From: Demequina sp. NBRC 110055
Lineage (GTDB): Bacteria > Actinomycetota > Actinomycetes > Actinomycetales > Demequinaceae
Direction: 5' to 3'
DNA length: 64,000 nucleotides
NCBI RefSeq assembly: GCF_002090135.1
Contig: NZ_BBRL01000007.1
Location: 154,315 to 218,314, forward strand
Of the stretch, positions 45,526 through 54,700 are shown piece after piece (positions within the stretch are counted from its first letter, which is position 1; each line of letters starts with the position of its first letter). The notes beneath the pieces are model-generated. The model did no database searches, had not been told where the DNA came from, and saw only the letters and a list, made by a program, of their open reading frames with translations. A program made the position numbers and the translations under genes.

Positions 45526-47205
45526 TTACAAAATCGCCGACAGCTCCGGGTTCGCGGCCGCGCGCACGGCGTCCCGTGCCGCACTCGCCGACGTGGCGGC
45601 GCGTGCCGCTTCTGCCAACTCGCTGCACTCCTCCAGGCTGTGCAACGACAGAGCAAGCTTCACGGCGGGCACCTGGGACGGGGCCATCGACAGGCTCGCG
45701 ACGCCCAGGCCCGCGAGCACCAGCGCGAAATAGGGATCGCCGGCAGACTCTCCGCACACGCCCATGGGCTTGCCGGTCTCGGCGCCGCCGTGACACGCGG
45801 CGGCGACCATATCGAGGACGGCGGGCTGCCAGGGGTCCAGCAGGTCGGACAGTGCTCCCTCCATGCGGTCGGCGGCCATCGTGTACTGCGCCAAATCGTT
45901 CGTGCCGAGCGAGCCGAAGTCGACCTCGGCAAGCACGTGACGCGAGCGCAGCGCGGCCGCCGGGACCTCGATCATGACGCCCGCAGAGGGGAGACCCGCC
46001 GCGCGCACGCGCGAGGCGAACCACGCCGCCTCTTCGGCGGTCGCGACCATCGGAGCCATGACCTTGACGTCGGCTCCGGTGTCGCGCGCCGCCAGCGCCA
46101 ATGCCGAAAGCTGCGAGTCGATGAGCTCAGGCTTCTCCTGGCACAGTCGCAGACCGCGGCGGCCCAGCGCCGGGTTCTCCTCCTCGCCCAGGTTCGCGAA
46201 GGCCAGCGGCTTGTCGGCGCCCGCATCGAGCGTGCGGACCACCACGCGGCGGCCGTCGAAAGGTGCCAGCACGGCGCGGTAGACGTCCGCCTGCTCCTCA
46301 ATCGACGGCATCGTCGTTGCTGACAGATACACAAACTCGGTTCGGAACAGCCCCACGCCCTCGAGGTCCTGAGTGCCCGCCGCCACGGCGTCGTCCACGC
46401 CGCCGATGTTGGCCAGCAGCGCGACGGGGTGCCCGTCGGCTGTGCGCCCTGGCCCAGACACGCCCGCGAGGGCGGCGGAGCGCTTCTCGCGCTTGACCCG
46501 CTGCGCCTCGACCAACGCCATGTCGGGGTCGAGGGTGACCTCGCCCGAGTCTCCGTCGACCGCGATCACGGTGCCCGCAGGAATTGCGGTCGCCCCCTGC
46601 ACCTGCACCACGGCAGGGATGCCCATCTGTGCCGCGAGGATCGCGGTGTGGGACGTGCGGCCGCCCGCCTCGGTGACGATTGCCACCACCTTGGAGCGGT
46701 CGAGAGCCGCGGTCTCGGCAGGAGCGAGGTCCTCGGCCACGATGACCGACGGGCCGTCCAACACGGGCACCCCAGGCGTCGGCACGCCCAGTACTGCGGC
46801 AATGGCCCGCGAGCCCACGTCCCGCAGGTCGGTCACGCGCTCGGCGAAGTACCCGCCCAGCGCCTCGAACTGCGCGGCGTAGGTGTCGATCGCCGCGGCG
46901 ATCGCAGTGGCGGGACCCTTGCCCAGACCCACCTGGGTGCCGGCCTCGCGCGCCAACTGCTTGTCCCGGGCGATGAGCGCGGTGGCCTTGAGGATCGGCT
47001 TGGCGTGGTCGTCGGCTGCGGCGGCCCGCTCGTCGAGGTCGGTGGCGACAGCCGCAAAGGCGCCGAGCACCGCGTCGACGGCGGCTCCGGAATCGGCGGG
47101 GGCGGGCTCGTCGGCCGGAGCCTGGACCGGCGGCGCGACCTGCACCACTGGTCCGGCCACGGTTCCTGCGCTCACGCCTACGCCCGTGCGGGTGTCGCCG
47201 GACAT
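45526..47205 (-). CDS. ptsI: PTS enzyme I (phosphoenolpyruvate-protein phosphotransferase)
   Basis: 559 residues. EI takes phosphate from PEP onto its active-site His186 (GGRTSHTAI) and passes it to HPr. The PEP-binding C-domain shows GVGLFRTEFVYL, VVVRTLDAGADKPLAF, GRRGLRLCQEKPEL, VMAPMVAT, GVMIEVPAAAL and FGSLGTNDLAQYTMAADR; the Cys in GVCGESAGDP is the catalytic acid. It starts 1 base after the ptsH stop, as the last gene of the fructose operon. Confidence 0.96.
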   Translation of the reverse strand: MSGDTRTGVGVSAGTVAGPVVQVAPPVQAPADEPAPADSGAAVDAVLGAFAAVATDLDERAAAADDHAKPILKATALIARDKQLAREAGTQVGLGKGPATAIAAAIDTYAAQFEALGGYFAERVTDLRDVGSRAIAAVLGVPTPGVPVLDGPSVIVAEDLAPAETAALDRSKVVAIVTEAGGRTSHTAILAAQMGIPAVVQVQGATAIPAGTVIAVDGDSGEVTLDPDMALVEAQRVKREKRSAALAGVSGPGRTADGHPVALLANIGGVDDAVAAGTQDLEGVGLFRTEFVYLSATTMPSIEEQADVYRAVLAPFDGRRVVVRTLDAGADKPLAFANLGEEENPALGRRGLRLCQEKPELIDSQLSALALAARDTGADVKVMAPMVATAEEAAWFASRVRAAGLPSAGVMIEVPAAALRSRHVLAEVDFGSLGTNDLAQYTMAADRMEGALSDLLDPWQPAVLDMVAAACHGGAETGKPMGVCGESAGDPYFALVLAGLGVASLSMAPSQVPAVKLALSLHSLEECSELAEAARAATSASAARDAVRAAANPELSAIL

Positions 47206-47206
47206 G

Positions 47207-47479
47207 TCAGCCCTCCGCGTCCAGGTTGCGCGACAGGAGCGCGACGAGGGACTCGAGGGCGGCGTCGGCGCCGTCACCCTCTGCGGTGAGCACCACCTCC
47301 TCGCCGTGCTTGGCGCCCAGGGCCATGACGCCCAGGATGCTGGTCGCGTCCACGGCGTCCTCGCCGGGGCGGGCGATCTCGACGTCGAGGCCAGTCTCCT
47401 GCGCGGCCTCGACGAACAGGGCGGCGGGGCGGGCGTGAAGCCCGACGGACGATGCGATGGTGACGGTGCGCTGTGCCAT
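47207..47479 (-). CDS. ptsH: Phosphocarrier protein HPr
   Basis: 90 residues. His15 in GLHARPAA accepts phosphate from EI; Ser47 in DATSILGVMALGAKHG is the regulatory position, although no HPr kinase is seen here. AAGGAGAACTGTC precedes the ATG. It lies between fruA and ptsI, so in this organism the general PTS proteins are encoded with a fructose system. Confidence 0.96.
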   Translation of the reverse strand: MAQRTVTIASSVGLHARPAALFVEAAQETGLDVEIARPGEDAVDATSILGVMALGAKHGEEVVLTAEGDGADAALESLVALLSRNLDAEG

Positions 47480-47517
47480 GACAGTTCTCCTTGTGTTGAG
47501 GGTCGCGGGGTGAGGGG

Positions 47518-49590
47518 CTAGACGGTGGCGACCGCGTCGACGGTCGCGAGCTTGCGGTCGCGGGACTTGAGGACCAGCACGATGGCGGTCATGAGGGCGA
47601 TACCGGCGGCGAGGGCCACGAGGAACCACAGGAAGCCGCCCATGAGGGGCAGCACCCAGATGCCGCCGTGCGGGGCGCGCAGGGTCACGCCGAAGACCAT
47701 CACCAGGCCGCCGGTGAGCGCCGAGCCCAGCACGGAGGAGACGATGACACGGATCGGGTCGGCCGCGGCGAACGGGATAGCGCCTTCCGAGATGAACGAC
47801 GCTCCCAGTAGCCACGCGGCCTTGCCGTTCTCGCGCTCGGGCTCCGAGAAGAGCTTGGGACGCAGCGTGGTGGCGAGGGCCATCGCGAGAGGGGCGACCA
47901 TACCGGCAGCCATGACGGCGGCCATGATGGTCAGCGCCGGCGCGTCGGTCGCGGTGCCCGCGGCGGCCAGACCGGCCGTGCCGAAGAAGTACGCGACCTT
48001 GTTGACGGGCCCTCCCAGGTCAAAGCCCATCATGGCGCCCAGGATCAGACCCAGGACAAAGGCAGACCCGCCCTGCAGGCTAGTAAGCCACTCGTTGAGG
48101 GCGTCGGACAGTGCGGTGATGGGCGCGCCCAGGAGGGTGATGAACAGGCCCAGGGTGATGAGGCTCGACAACAGCGGGATCACGACCACGGGCATCACGC
48201 CCCGGACGCCCTTGTGGACCTTCCAGGAGGCGATCCATTTGGCGACGAGTCCGCCGAGGACACCGGTCACGATGCCGCCCAGGAAGCCGGCGCCCATGCT
48301 CGCGGCCACGGAGCCGCCGACGATGCCGGGCACCAGGCCGGGCCTGTCGGCGATCGCGAAGGCGATGAAGCCGGACAGGATCGGCACCAGGAAGCCGAAG
48401 GATGCGGCGCCGATCACGTACAGCAGCGCGGCCCAAGAGGTCAGCGACGCGATGTCGAAGTTCTGGGCGATGTTGTACTGATCGTCCGAGGTGAGGTTGT
48501 ACTCGACGATCTCGATGGCGCCGTTCTCACCCAAGGCGACCTGCGACAGCATGAACGACAGCGCGATCAGGATGCCGCCCGCGGCGACGAACGGGATCAT
48601 GTAGCTCACGCCGGTCATCAACCATTGGCGGATCTGGGTGCCGATGCCCGCCTTGTTGTCGACCTTGGAGGACAGGCCGCCCGATGCCGCGGCTGCGGGG
48701 GCAGCGGTACGCACCTCGGGATTCGCCTTCCACTCGGCAGCCTTGGCCTCGGCCTGGGCGACGAGCCCGGGACCGTCGGAGATGGCCTTCTTCACGCCCA
48801 CGTCCACGAGCGGCTTGCCGGCGAAGCGCTCGGCGTTGCGGACCTCCACGTCGTGAGCGAAGATGACGGCATCGGCCGCGGCGATCTGCTCGGGCGTCAG
48901 CGGCGTGGCTCCGGCAGAGCCCTGCGTCTCGACGTGCATGGTGTGGCCCGCCTCGGCGGCGGCGCGCTCGAGCGCCTCGGCAGCCATGTAGGTGTGAGCG
49001 ATACCCGTCGGGCACGAGGTGACGCCTACCAGCGTGAGGCCGGCCGATGCCTCGGCGGGCTCGGTGACCTCGCTCGCCTCCTGAGCGCCCTGGGTGGGGG
49101 CGGTTGCGGACGACGTGGCCTGGGCGGCGCTCGCGGCCGGCACCACCTCGCCCACCTCGGCCTGGACGAGGGAGACGACCTCGGCGTCGGAGGTGGCGGC
49201 GCGCAGCGCGGCGGTGAACTCCTTCTTCATGAGCGCCTTGGCAAGCTTGGGAAGGACCTGCATGTGGGCTTCGCCGCCGCCCTCGGGCGCTGCGATCAAG
49301 AACACCAGGTCGGCGGCGCCGTCCTTGGCGCCCCAGTCGAGCCCTGTAGCGAGGCGGCCGAAGCCCAGGGTGGGCTCGGTGATGGCCGCGGAGCGGGCGT
49401 GGGGGATGGCGATGCCGCCGGGCAGCCCGGTGGCCATGGTCTCCTCGCGCTTGCGCACGTCCGCGAGGAAGGCCTCGAGGTCGGTGCAGCGTCCGGTGGC
49501 GACTAGGCGCTCTGCGAGCGCGCGGGTGGCCTGGTGGCGATCGTCGGCCGTGAGGTCGAGAACGACCTGGGTCTCATCGATGAGGGGCAT
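47518..49590 (-). CDS. fruA: Fructose PTS transporter EIIABC
   Basis: 690 residues, three domains in order: EIIA (1-150) with His64 in GIAIPHARS; a linker of Ala/Thr/Glu; EIIB (185-285) with Cys193 in VTSCPTGIAHT; and EIIC (about 320-680), a multi-helix membrane channel with GFIAFAIADRPGLVPGIVGG and FDLGGPVNKVAYFFGTAG. It imports fructose as fructose-1-phosphate, the substrate of FruK just upstream. ATG is preceded by GAAGGACCCACA. Confidence 0.96.
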   Translation of the reverse strand: MPLIDETQVVLDLTADDRHQATRALAERLVATGRCTDLEAFLADVRKREETMATGLPGGIAIPHARSAAITEPTLGFGRLATGLDWGAKDGAADLVFLIAAPEGGGEAHMQVLPKLAKALMKKEFTAALRAATSDAEVVSLVQAEVGEVVPAASAAQATSSATAPTQGAQEASEVTEPAEASAGLTLVGVTSCPTGIAHTYMAAEALERAAAEAGHTMHVETQGSAGATPLTPEQIAAADAVIFAHDVEVRNAERFAGKPLVDVGVKKAISDGPGLVAQAEAKAAEWKANPEVRTAAPAAAASGGLSSKVDNKAGIGTQIRQWLMTGVSYMIPFVAAGGILIALSFMLSQVALGENGAIEIVEYNLTSDDQYNIAQNFDIASLTSWAALLYVIGAASFGFLVPILSGFIAFAIADRPGLVPGIVGGSVAASMGAGFLGGIVTGVLGGLVAKWIASWKVHKGVRGVMPVVVIPLLSSLITLGLFITLLGAPITALSDALNEWLTSLQGGSAFVLGLILGAMMGFDLGGPVNKVAYFFGTAGLAAAGTATDAPALTIMAAVMAAGMVAPLAMALATTLRPKLFSEPERENGKAAWLLGASFISEGAIPFAAADPIRVIVSSVLGSALTGGLVMVFGVTLRAPHGGIWVLPLMGGFLWFLVALAAGIALMTAIVLVLKSRDRKLATVDAVATV

Positions 49591-49607
49591 TGTGGGTCCT
49601 TCCAGGG

Positions 49608-50558
49608 TCAGCTCTGACCCAGCTCCATGGTGAGGTCGGGGGTGGTGGTGAGGTCGACGATGACGCCGGCCAACTGGGCGGGGGAGGGGACGCTACTTCC
49701 GGGCAGGCTCACGGCTGCGGAGCCCCACGCGACCGCTGCGCTCAGGGCCGCGGCGCCGTCGAGGCCCGTGGCGAGGCCGTGCAGCAGGCCCGCGAGCATG
49801 CAGTCGCCGGCGCCGACCGTCGACAGCGGGCGCTCGACGGTGGCGCGGGCGTGGAGGACGGCGGAGTCCGTGACGAGGAGCGCGCCGTGCGCTCCCAGGC
49901 TGACCGCCACGGTCGGGATGCCGTCGGCGACGAGCCCCTGGGCGGCATCAAGGACATCGCCGAGGGTGGGCAGGGAACGCCCGACCAGCTCGGCGAGCTC
50001 CTCGTGGTTGGGCTTGATGAGGTCGGGGGACGCCCCGATGGCCGCGGCGAGGGCTGGCCCGGAGCTGTCGATCGCGACCAGGGCGCCGGCGGCGTGCCCA
50101 CGCTCAACGAGCGTCGCGTAGAGGTCTGTCGGCGCTCCCGGCGGCAGCGACCCGCAGCCCACCAGCCACGCGGAGCCGGCGGCGCGAGCGGCGGCGGCGT
50201 CGAGCAGCGACTCCAGCTCCGCGGCGCTGAGCGCGGGGCCGGGTTCGTTGAGCTTGGTGGTGGTGCCGTCGGGCTCGGCGACGGTGATGTTGACGCGGGC
50301 CGCACCGGCGACGGGCACGGATGCTCGTGGCACGCCTGCGTCATCGAGCAATTCGCCCAGCAGGACGCCCTCGGCGCCTCCGGCCGGGAGCACGGCGACG
50401 GCGTCGCCTCCCTGTGCGGTGATCGCGCGGGCAACGTTCAGACCCTTGCCGCCGGCGTCCACGTGGACCTCGGTAGCGCGGTTCACCTCGCCGCGCTCCA
50501 GGCGAGCGACGGTGATGGCGCGGTCCACGCTGGGGTTGGGGGTCAGGGTGACGATCAT
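49608..50558 (-). CDS. fruK: 1-phosphofructokinase
   Basis: 316 residues, PfkB/ribokinase family. MIVTLTPNPSVDRAI is the family N-terminus, HVDAGGKGLNVAR binds sugar, IKPNHEEL and STVGAGDCMLAGLLHG (catalytic Asp) are the two PfkB signatures. It converts fructose-1-phosphate to fructose-1,6-bisphosphate. ATG 50558 overlaps the fruR stop (ATGA); GTG 50564 is an alternative. A small dyad (GGGTCAG-CT-CTGACCC) lies over its stop codon. Confidence 0.94.
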   Translation of the reverse strand: MIVTLTPNPSVDRAITVARLERGEVNRATEVHVDAGGKGLNVARAITAQGGDAVAVLPAGGAEGVLLGELLDDAGVPRASVPVAGAARVNITVAEPDGTTTKLNEPGPALSAAELESLLDAAAARAAGSAWLVGCGSLPPGAPTDLYATLVERGHAAGALVAIDSSGPALAAAIGASPDLIKPNHEELAELVGRSLPTLGDVLDAAQGLVADGIPTVAVSLGAHGALLVTDSAVLHARATVERPLSTVGAGDCMLAGLLHGLATGLDGAAALSAAVAWGSAAVSLPGSSVPSPAQLAGVIVDLTTTPDLTMELGQS

Positions 50559-51316
50559 GCGCACACCACCTCGGCGCCCGCCTCGCGCAGCTCGTCGGCA
50601 ATGTCGTCGGACAGATCGTCGTCCGTGACGATGAGGTCCACCTGCTCCAGAGACGCGAAACGGTGCAGGTGGTCGTCGCCCGCCTTCGACGAGTCGGCCG
50701 CGACGATGACGCGCCTGGCGGCCTTCGCCATCGCCGCCTTCGCGTGTGCCTCGGCTTGGTCCGGGGTAGTGAGGCCGCGGGCGGCCGAGAGTCCGTTGGT
50801 GCCCAGGATCGCGACGTCGACCACCAGCCCGGCGAGGGCCTGCGTGGTCCAGTCGCCTACGGCCGCGGCCGTGGTGCCGCGCACCGAGCCTCCCAGCACC
50901 AGCAGCGTGAGGTGAGGGCGCCCGGCGAGTGCGGCGGCCGCGGGGATGGAGTTCGTGACCACTGTGAGTTCGGCATCGGCCGGAAGCAGTTCGACGATCG
51001 CCTGTGTGGTGGATCCGGCGTCCAAAAGGACGGTGCCACCGGCGGGAATCTCCTCAAGCACGCGTGCCGCGATGCGACGCTTCACGTCGGTGCGTAGGGC
51101 GGTGCGGGAGGCGAGAGTGGGCTCGAGCTCGAGTCGCTCGACGGGAATGGCGCCGCCGTGAACGCGGCGGACGGCCCCGCGGCGCTCGAGGGCCGTGAGG
51201 TCGCGGCGGATGGTCTCCGTGGTGACGTCGAGCGCTTCGGCGAGCGAGGCGACCTCCACGCGGCCGTCGACGCGCGCGATCTCGAGGATGCGCTGCTGTC
51301 GCTCTGTGGCATACAT
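50555..51316 (-). CDS. fruR: DeoR family repressor of the fructose operon
   Basis: 253 residues. The N-terminal DeoR HTH is RQQRILEIARVDGRVEVASLAEALDVTTETIRRDLTALERRGAVRRVHGGAI; the C-terminal effector domain has LLDAGSTTQAI, VVTNSIPAA, LGGSVRGTT, ILGTNGLS and ADSSKAG, the sugar-phosphate-binding DeoR pattern. It is first in the operon, so autoregulation with fructose-1-phosphate as inducer is probable by analogy. Start at 51316 with GGGAG 9 bases upstream; an in-frame upstream start would run through the operator. Confidence 0.93.
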   Translation of the reverse strand: MYATERQQRILEIARVDGRVEVASLAEALDVTTETIRRDLTALERRGAVRRVHGGAIPVERLELEPTLASRTALRTDVKRRIAARVLEEIPAGGTVLLDAGSTTQAIVELLPADAELTVVTNSIPAAAALAGRPHLTLLVLGGSVRGTTAAAVGDWTTQALAGLVVDVAILGTNGLSAARGLTTPDQAEAHAKAAMAKAARRVIVAADSSKAGDDHLHRFASLEQVDLIVTDDDLSDDIADELREAGAEVVCA

Positions 51317-51352
51317 CTGGGTGAACTCCCTTGTCCGGCTTCTCCGATGAAA

Positions 51353-51400
51353 CCACAGAAAACAACACACTGCAACACAAAGCCACATGGGTTTCTGTGG
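51353..51400 (-). promoter_or_regulatory. Operator region of the fru operon
   Basis: Outer inverted repeat CCACAGAAA (51353-51361)/TTTCTGTGG (51392-51400), perfect. Between the arms, CAACACA occurs at 51363-51369 and 51373-51379, exactly 10 bp apart, one helical turn. On the minus strand this reads TGTGTTG twice, like the repeated half-sites recognised by DeoR proteins. FruR is the obvious ligand. Confidence 0.65.
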
Positions 51401-51476
51401 GCGGCGTCGACGCGCCGCTGGGCGTCGGAGGCTCGCTACGCTGAGTACCAGGCGCTATCGCCTCAGGGGGGACAAC

Positions 51477-51998
51477 ATGAACCATCACGCGACGGACTCA
51501 AGCCACACGGTGGAGGGAAGCGCCTCAGCGAGCGAGTGGCCGCCAGGTGGGCACGTGATGGACGACTTCGCCGGCGTGGGCCGCTCGGGTCGGCGTGCGT
51601 ATGCGGTGGGGATTGTCGGAGTGCTGCCCGTACCGCTGGTCTGGGGCTCCGGGTACGGCGAGCTCAGTTTGCCGTTCCTCGTGGTGGGAGCGGTGGCGAT
51701 GCTCGTCGCGGCGCTCACCGTTCCCGGTCCGCTCGCGGACCCGGCCGTGGCCACGGCGAGAGGTGCCGCAAACTGGGCGCTCACCGTCCTTGGCCTGATC
51801 GGTGTGTACGCCGTCGCTACTGCAGCGCTGCCCATTCCGGACTCGTGGCCCCTGTGGCTTCCCGGCCTGTTCTGGGGTGCGCTGCACGTCGCGCATGTCG
51901 CCGTCGTGGTGGGCGGTGTGGCGCTCGCGCGGCCCGGCAAAGCCCTGCGCAACGCGGTGGCGGTGCCGTTCCTCAGCACCAGTGAGCCCCGCGCATGA
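51477..51998 (+). CDS. Four-helix membrane protein, unknown function
   Basis: 173 residues with hydrophobic segments near 44-62, 67-84, 95-118 and 127-147. No family recognised. The ribosome site CAGGGGGGACAAC precedes ATG 51477. It is divergent from the fructose operon, and its stop overlaps the next gene (ATGA). Confidence 0.72.
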   Translation: MNHHATDSSHTVEGSASASEWPPGGHVMDDFAGVGRSGRRAYAVGIVGVLPVPLVWGSGYGELSLPFLVVGAVAMLVAALTVPGPLADPAVATARGAANWALTVLGLIGVYAVATAALPIPDSWPLWLPGLFWGALHVAHVAVVVGGVALARPGKALRNAVAVPFLSTSEPRA

Positions 51999-52338
51999 GC
52001 GACGTAGCCGAGCACTCCGACACGGGCACCATCGTCGAGTGGGATGCCCACGAGGGCGTAGGCGTGGTGCGCAGCGACGAGCACTCACGGCTGGTCTGGA
52101 TTCACTTCTCGATGCACGCCAGTCAGGGCGAAAGTTTCCTGTGGCGCCCGGGGTGCGAGTGTCCATCGAGTACAACGCGACCGTGGACCAAGACGGCTAC
52201 GTCTGGGTGGGCGAGCGCGTGGTGGTCCTCGACTACGCCGCGCGCACCCAGCGCGCGTGGGTGTTCGCGCCGCGACCGCACCGAGGACTTCGCGGGAGGC
52301 CCCGTCTTCACCGACCAGTGCGATGGGCGGGCAGCTAG
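51995..52338 (+). pseudogene. Cold-shock-like (CSD/OB-fold) gene interrupted by a frameshift
   Basis: It starts as MSDVAEHSDTGTIVEWDAHEG, then VGVVRSDEHSRLVWIHFSMHASQGESF, a cold-shock-like nucleic-acid-binding start. Near 52130-52140 (GGCGAAAGTTTCC) the coding signal jumps by -1: the continuing sequence VAPGVRVSIEYNATVDQDG, YVWVGERVVVLDYAARTQRAW is in the other frame with normal GC-rich third positions and runs to TAG 52336-52338. The frame may shift again near 52262, since RTEDFAGGPVFTDQCDG in the first frame looks more protein-like. Either a decaying gene or sequencing indels. Start overlaps the preceding stop. Confidence 0.6.
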
Positions 52339-52940
52339 ATCCAGCCGTGCTCGCGTGCGTAGCGTGCGGCATCATGCCTGGTGGTCGTGTGGGTCTTGCC
52401 GATCGCGCTGGAGAGGTAGTTGCGCACGGTGCCCTGGGCGAGGTGGAGGATGCGGGAGATGTCGGCGACCGAGTAGCCGTCGCTCGCCACGCGCAGCACG
52501 TCTAGTTCGCGATCCGTGAGGGGACAGTCGTCGATGAGGGCCTGGGCGGACACGGTTGCGTCGATGTAACGCCCACCCGCGGCCACCTCGCCGATGGCCT
52601 GCGCGATCACCGCTGGCTCGGACTGCTTGCCCAGGAATCCCCGCACGCCTAGCCGTAAAGCGCTGCGCAGGGTGCCCGGGCGCGCGTGCCGGGTGAGCAT
52701 GAGGATGTGTTGCTGGGGGTGCTCTGCGAGGACGCTTCCGGCGACGGCGAGGCCGTCCATCCCGGGCATCTCGAGGTCGAGAACCAGCACGTCAGGCCGG
52801 TGCGTGCCGAAGGCCGCGAGGGCCTCCTCGCCGTCTGCCGCCTCGGCGACCACATCGATGTCGCCTTCGAGCGGCAGCAGAGTGGCGAGCGCAGTGCGGA
52901 TCAGGCCCTCGTCGTCGGCCAGGACTACGGAGATCGTCAT
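52335..52940 (-). CDS. NarL/LuxR family response regulator (DesR-like)
   Basis: 201 residues. The receiver domain has the acidic pair ADDE and phospho-acceptor Asp in VLVLDLEMPGMDG; the C-terminal LuxR HTH reads LTDRELDVLRVASDGYSVADISRILHLAQGTVRNYLSSAIGKTHTTTRHDAARYAREHGWI. It is the output partner of the kinase whose stop overlaps its start (ATGA). Target genes are not evident; the adjacent export-type membrane gene at 54191 is divergent. Confidence 0.93.
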   Translation of the reverse strand: MTISVVLADDEGLIRTALATLLPLEGDIDVVAEAADGEEALAAFGTHRPDVLVLDLEMPGMDGLAVAGSVLAEHPQQHILMLTRHARPGTLRSALRLGVRGFLGKQSEPAVIAQAIGEVAAGGRYIDATVSAQALIDDCPLTDRELDVLRVASDGYSVADISRILHLAQGTVRNYLSSAIGKTHTTTRHDAARYAREHGWI

Positions 52941-54025
52941 CGTGGGCCATCTGCGAAGGCGAGGCTCAGCGTGAATTCATCCTCGCGTTGCGCGACCGTG
53001 AGCGAGCCGCCCGCGGCGGCGACGCGTTCCCGAAGGGCCGCGAGCCCGCGCAGCGGGCGGGTCTCGGAGTCGGCCCCATCGTTGGTGATCGCCATGGCAT
53101 CGGCCGTCACCTCGATGTGGACCGCGGTGGGGCTGGGGTGGCGCAGGATGTTGGTGGTGCCTTCTCTGAGGACGAGCGCGAACACCTCGTCGTTCACGGG
53201 GGAGGAGTCCGCGCCGTCGACGTCGACCTCGATCCCGGTGGCGGAGATGAGGGCCGAGGCGTTAGCGAGTTCCGCCGAGAAGGACAGTTGTCGCGTGGAG
53301 TTGACGAGTAGCTGCGCCTGTTCGATGGTCTCGCCGGTGAGACGTTCGATGTCGGCCAGTTCCATCGCGACCCGCTCGGGATCGGTGTGCTGCAACTTTG
53401 CCGCGACCGCCGCCTTGAGCTTAATCACGTGCAGGGTGTGGCCCTGAATGTCGTGAAGGTCTGCGGCGAACCGGACCCGCTCCTTCATGACGGCGAGTTC
53501 TGCCTCGGTGTGACGCATGCTGTCGAGGTCGGTGAAGAGCCGCCACGTGATGTCGTTGAGCCAGAAGACGGCGGCGAAGATGACGGTGTACCAGAGGCCC
53601 ACAATGAGGTAGCTGCCGGTGGCGTCGGGCTGGGTGATGAGGCTGAGCAGGGCGGTGGCCTCGACGACGAGAAGCACGGTGAACGCGGTGGCGTAACGGC
53701 TGTCGCGACGCGTGGCGACGGCGATGCCGCCGGCGACCGCGACGCCAATGACCGTCGCTGGATCCATGCCCACCAGCACGGCGACGATCCAGGTGGCCTC
53801 GCCGATCGCGAGCGCTCCCATCAGATAGGCGCGGCGCGGCGGCGCATGCCACTGCGAGGAGATACCGGCCGCGGCGATGAGGCTGGGCGTCACGGCGAGG
53901 ATCTCCCAGATAGGAGGCGTCGAGACGACGAGCGGGACGGCTCCCACGGCCACCACCGTCGCGACCATCACGGCGGTGGTGATGGCTCGCATGCGCCGCA
54001 GCGGGCGCACCTCGGTGGTGCTCAT
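52937..54025 (-). CDS. DesK-like sensor histidine kinase
   Basis: 362 residues. Five hydrophobic helices in the first 160 residues form a membrane sensor without a large extracellular domain. The HisKA_3 dimerisation helix has the phospho-His in FAADLHDIQGHTLHVIKLK; a degenerate HATPase follows (LREGTTNILRHPSPT N-box, LRGLAALRERVAAAGGSL G-box). DesK relatives sense membrane fluidity, but the ligand here is unknown. Translationally coupled to the response regulator. Confidence 0.93.
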   Translation of the reverse strand: MSTTEVRPLRRMRAITTAVMVATVVAVGAVPLVVSTPPIWEILAVTPSLIAAAGISSQWHAPPRRAYLMGALAIGEATWIVAVLVGMDPATVIGVAVAGGIAVATRRDSRYATAFTVLLVVEATALLSLITQPDATGSYLIVGLWYTVIFAAVFWLNDITWRLFTDLDSMRHTEAELAVMKERVRFAADLHDIQGHTLHVIKLKAAVAAKLQHTDPERVAMELADIERLTGETIEQAQLLVNSTRQLSFSAELANASALISATGIEVDVDGADSSPVNDEVFALVLREGTTNILRHPSPTAVHIEVTADAMAITNDGADSETRPLRGLAALRERVAAAGGSLTVAQREDEFTLSLAFADGPR

Positions 54026-54190
54026 GGCAGACCATCCTGCCTGCTTGCGCCGGCCGCGACCAGTGACGCTGTGTCACATCGCAAAGGTGACTCGACGGCA
54101 CTTCTGAGAACAGGGGATCCGACGGACAGTGGTGGCGTTCATCGGGGCCGGAAGAGCTGGCCCTGTCGCTCGTATTGAGGAGAGGAACGC

Positions 54191-54700
54191 ATGTTCTCCG
54201 ATTCCATCGCCGAATTCATCATGACGCTCACCGAATGGGTCGCTGGCCTCGAGTCGTGGCAGCAGTTGGGTGCGTTGATCCTGATCAGCGCGATTCCGTT
54301 CGTCGAGTCCTACTCGGGCAGCTTCCTTGGCGTGCTCGTCGGCATTAACCCCTTCGTGGCCGTCATCGCGGCCGTGATTGGCAACACCATCAGCACATTC
54401 GCGCTGATCGCCGGTGCGGGCCGCGCGCGCACTGCCGTGACCGGCAACGGTTCCGAGAAGGAACTCACCGAGCGCCAGGTGCGCCGGCGCGCGAAGATCT
54501 CCAAGTACTTCGATCGCTTTGGCGTTCCTGGAGTCTCGCTGCTGGGACCGCTCGCGCTGCCCAGCCAGTTCACCGGTCCTGCGATGGTCGCGCTCGGCGC
54601 CTCGAAGCGCTCGGTGTACTTCTGGATGGGCATCTCGATCATTGCCTGGGGAGTGCTGTTCGGCTTCTTCAGCCACCTGGTGGTCGACTGGATCTACTGA
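54191..54700 (+). CDS. Small multidrug-export-type membrane protein
   Basis: 169 residues matching the small multi-drug export family: SAIPFVESYSGSFLGVLVGINPF, VSLLGPLALPSQFTGPAMVALGASK, then ISIIAWGVLFGFFSHL. Several membrane helices surround a basic cytoplasmic loop (ERQVRRRAKISKYFDRFG). Substrate unproven despite the family name. Good ribosome site (AGGAGAGGAACGC). Divergent from the DesK-like gene. Confidence 0.85.
   Translation: MFSDSIAEFIMTLTEWVAGLESWQQLGALILISAIPFVESYSGSFLGVLVGINPFVAVIAAVIGNTISTFALIAGAGRARTAVTGNGSEKELTERQVRRRAKISKYFDRFGVPGVSLLGPLALPSQFTGPAMVALGASKRSVYFWMGISIIAWGVLFGFFSHLVVDWIY

Noticed and set aside
52125..52145. Programmed -1 ribosomal frameshifting in the cold-shock-like gene
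   Set aside because: No X-XXY-YYZ slippery heptamer in the zero frame and no obvious downstream pseudoknot; an indel is simpler.
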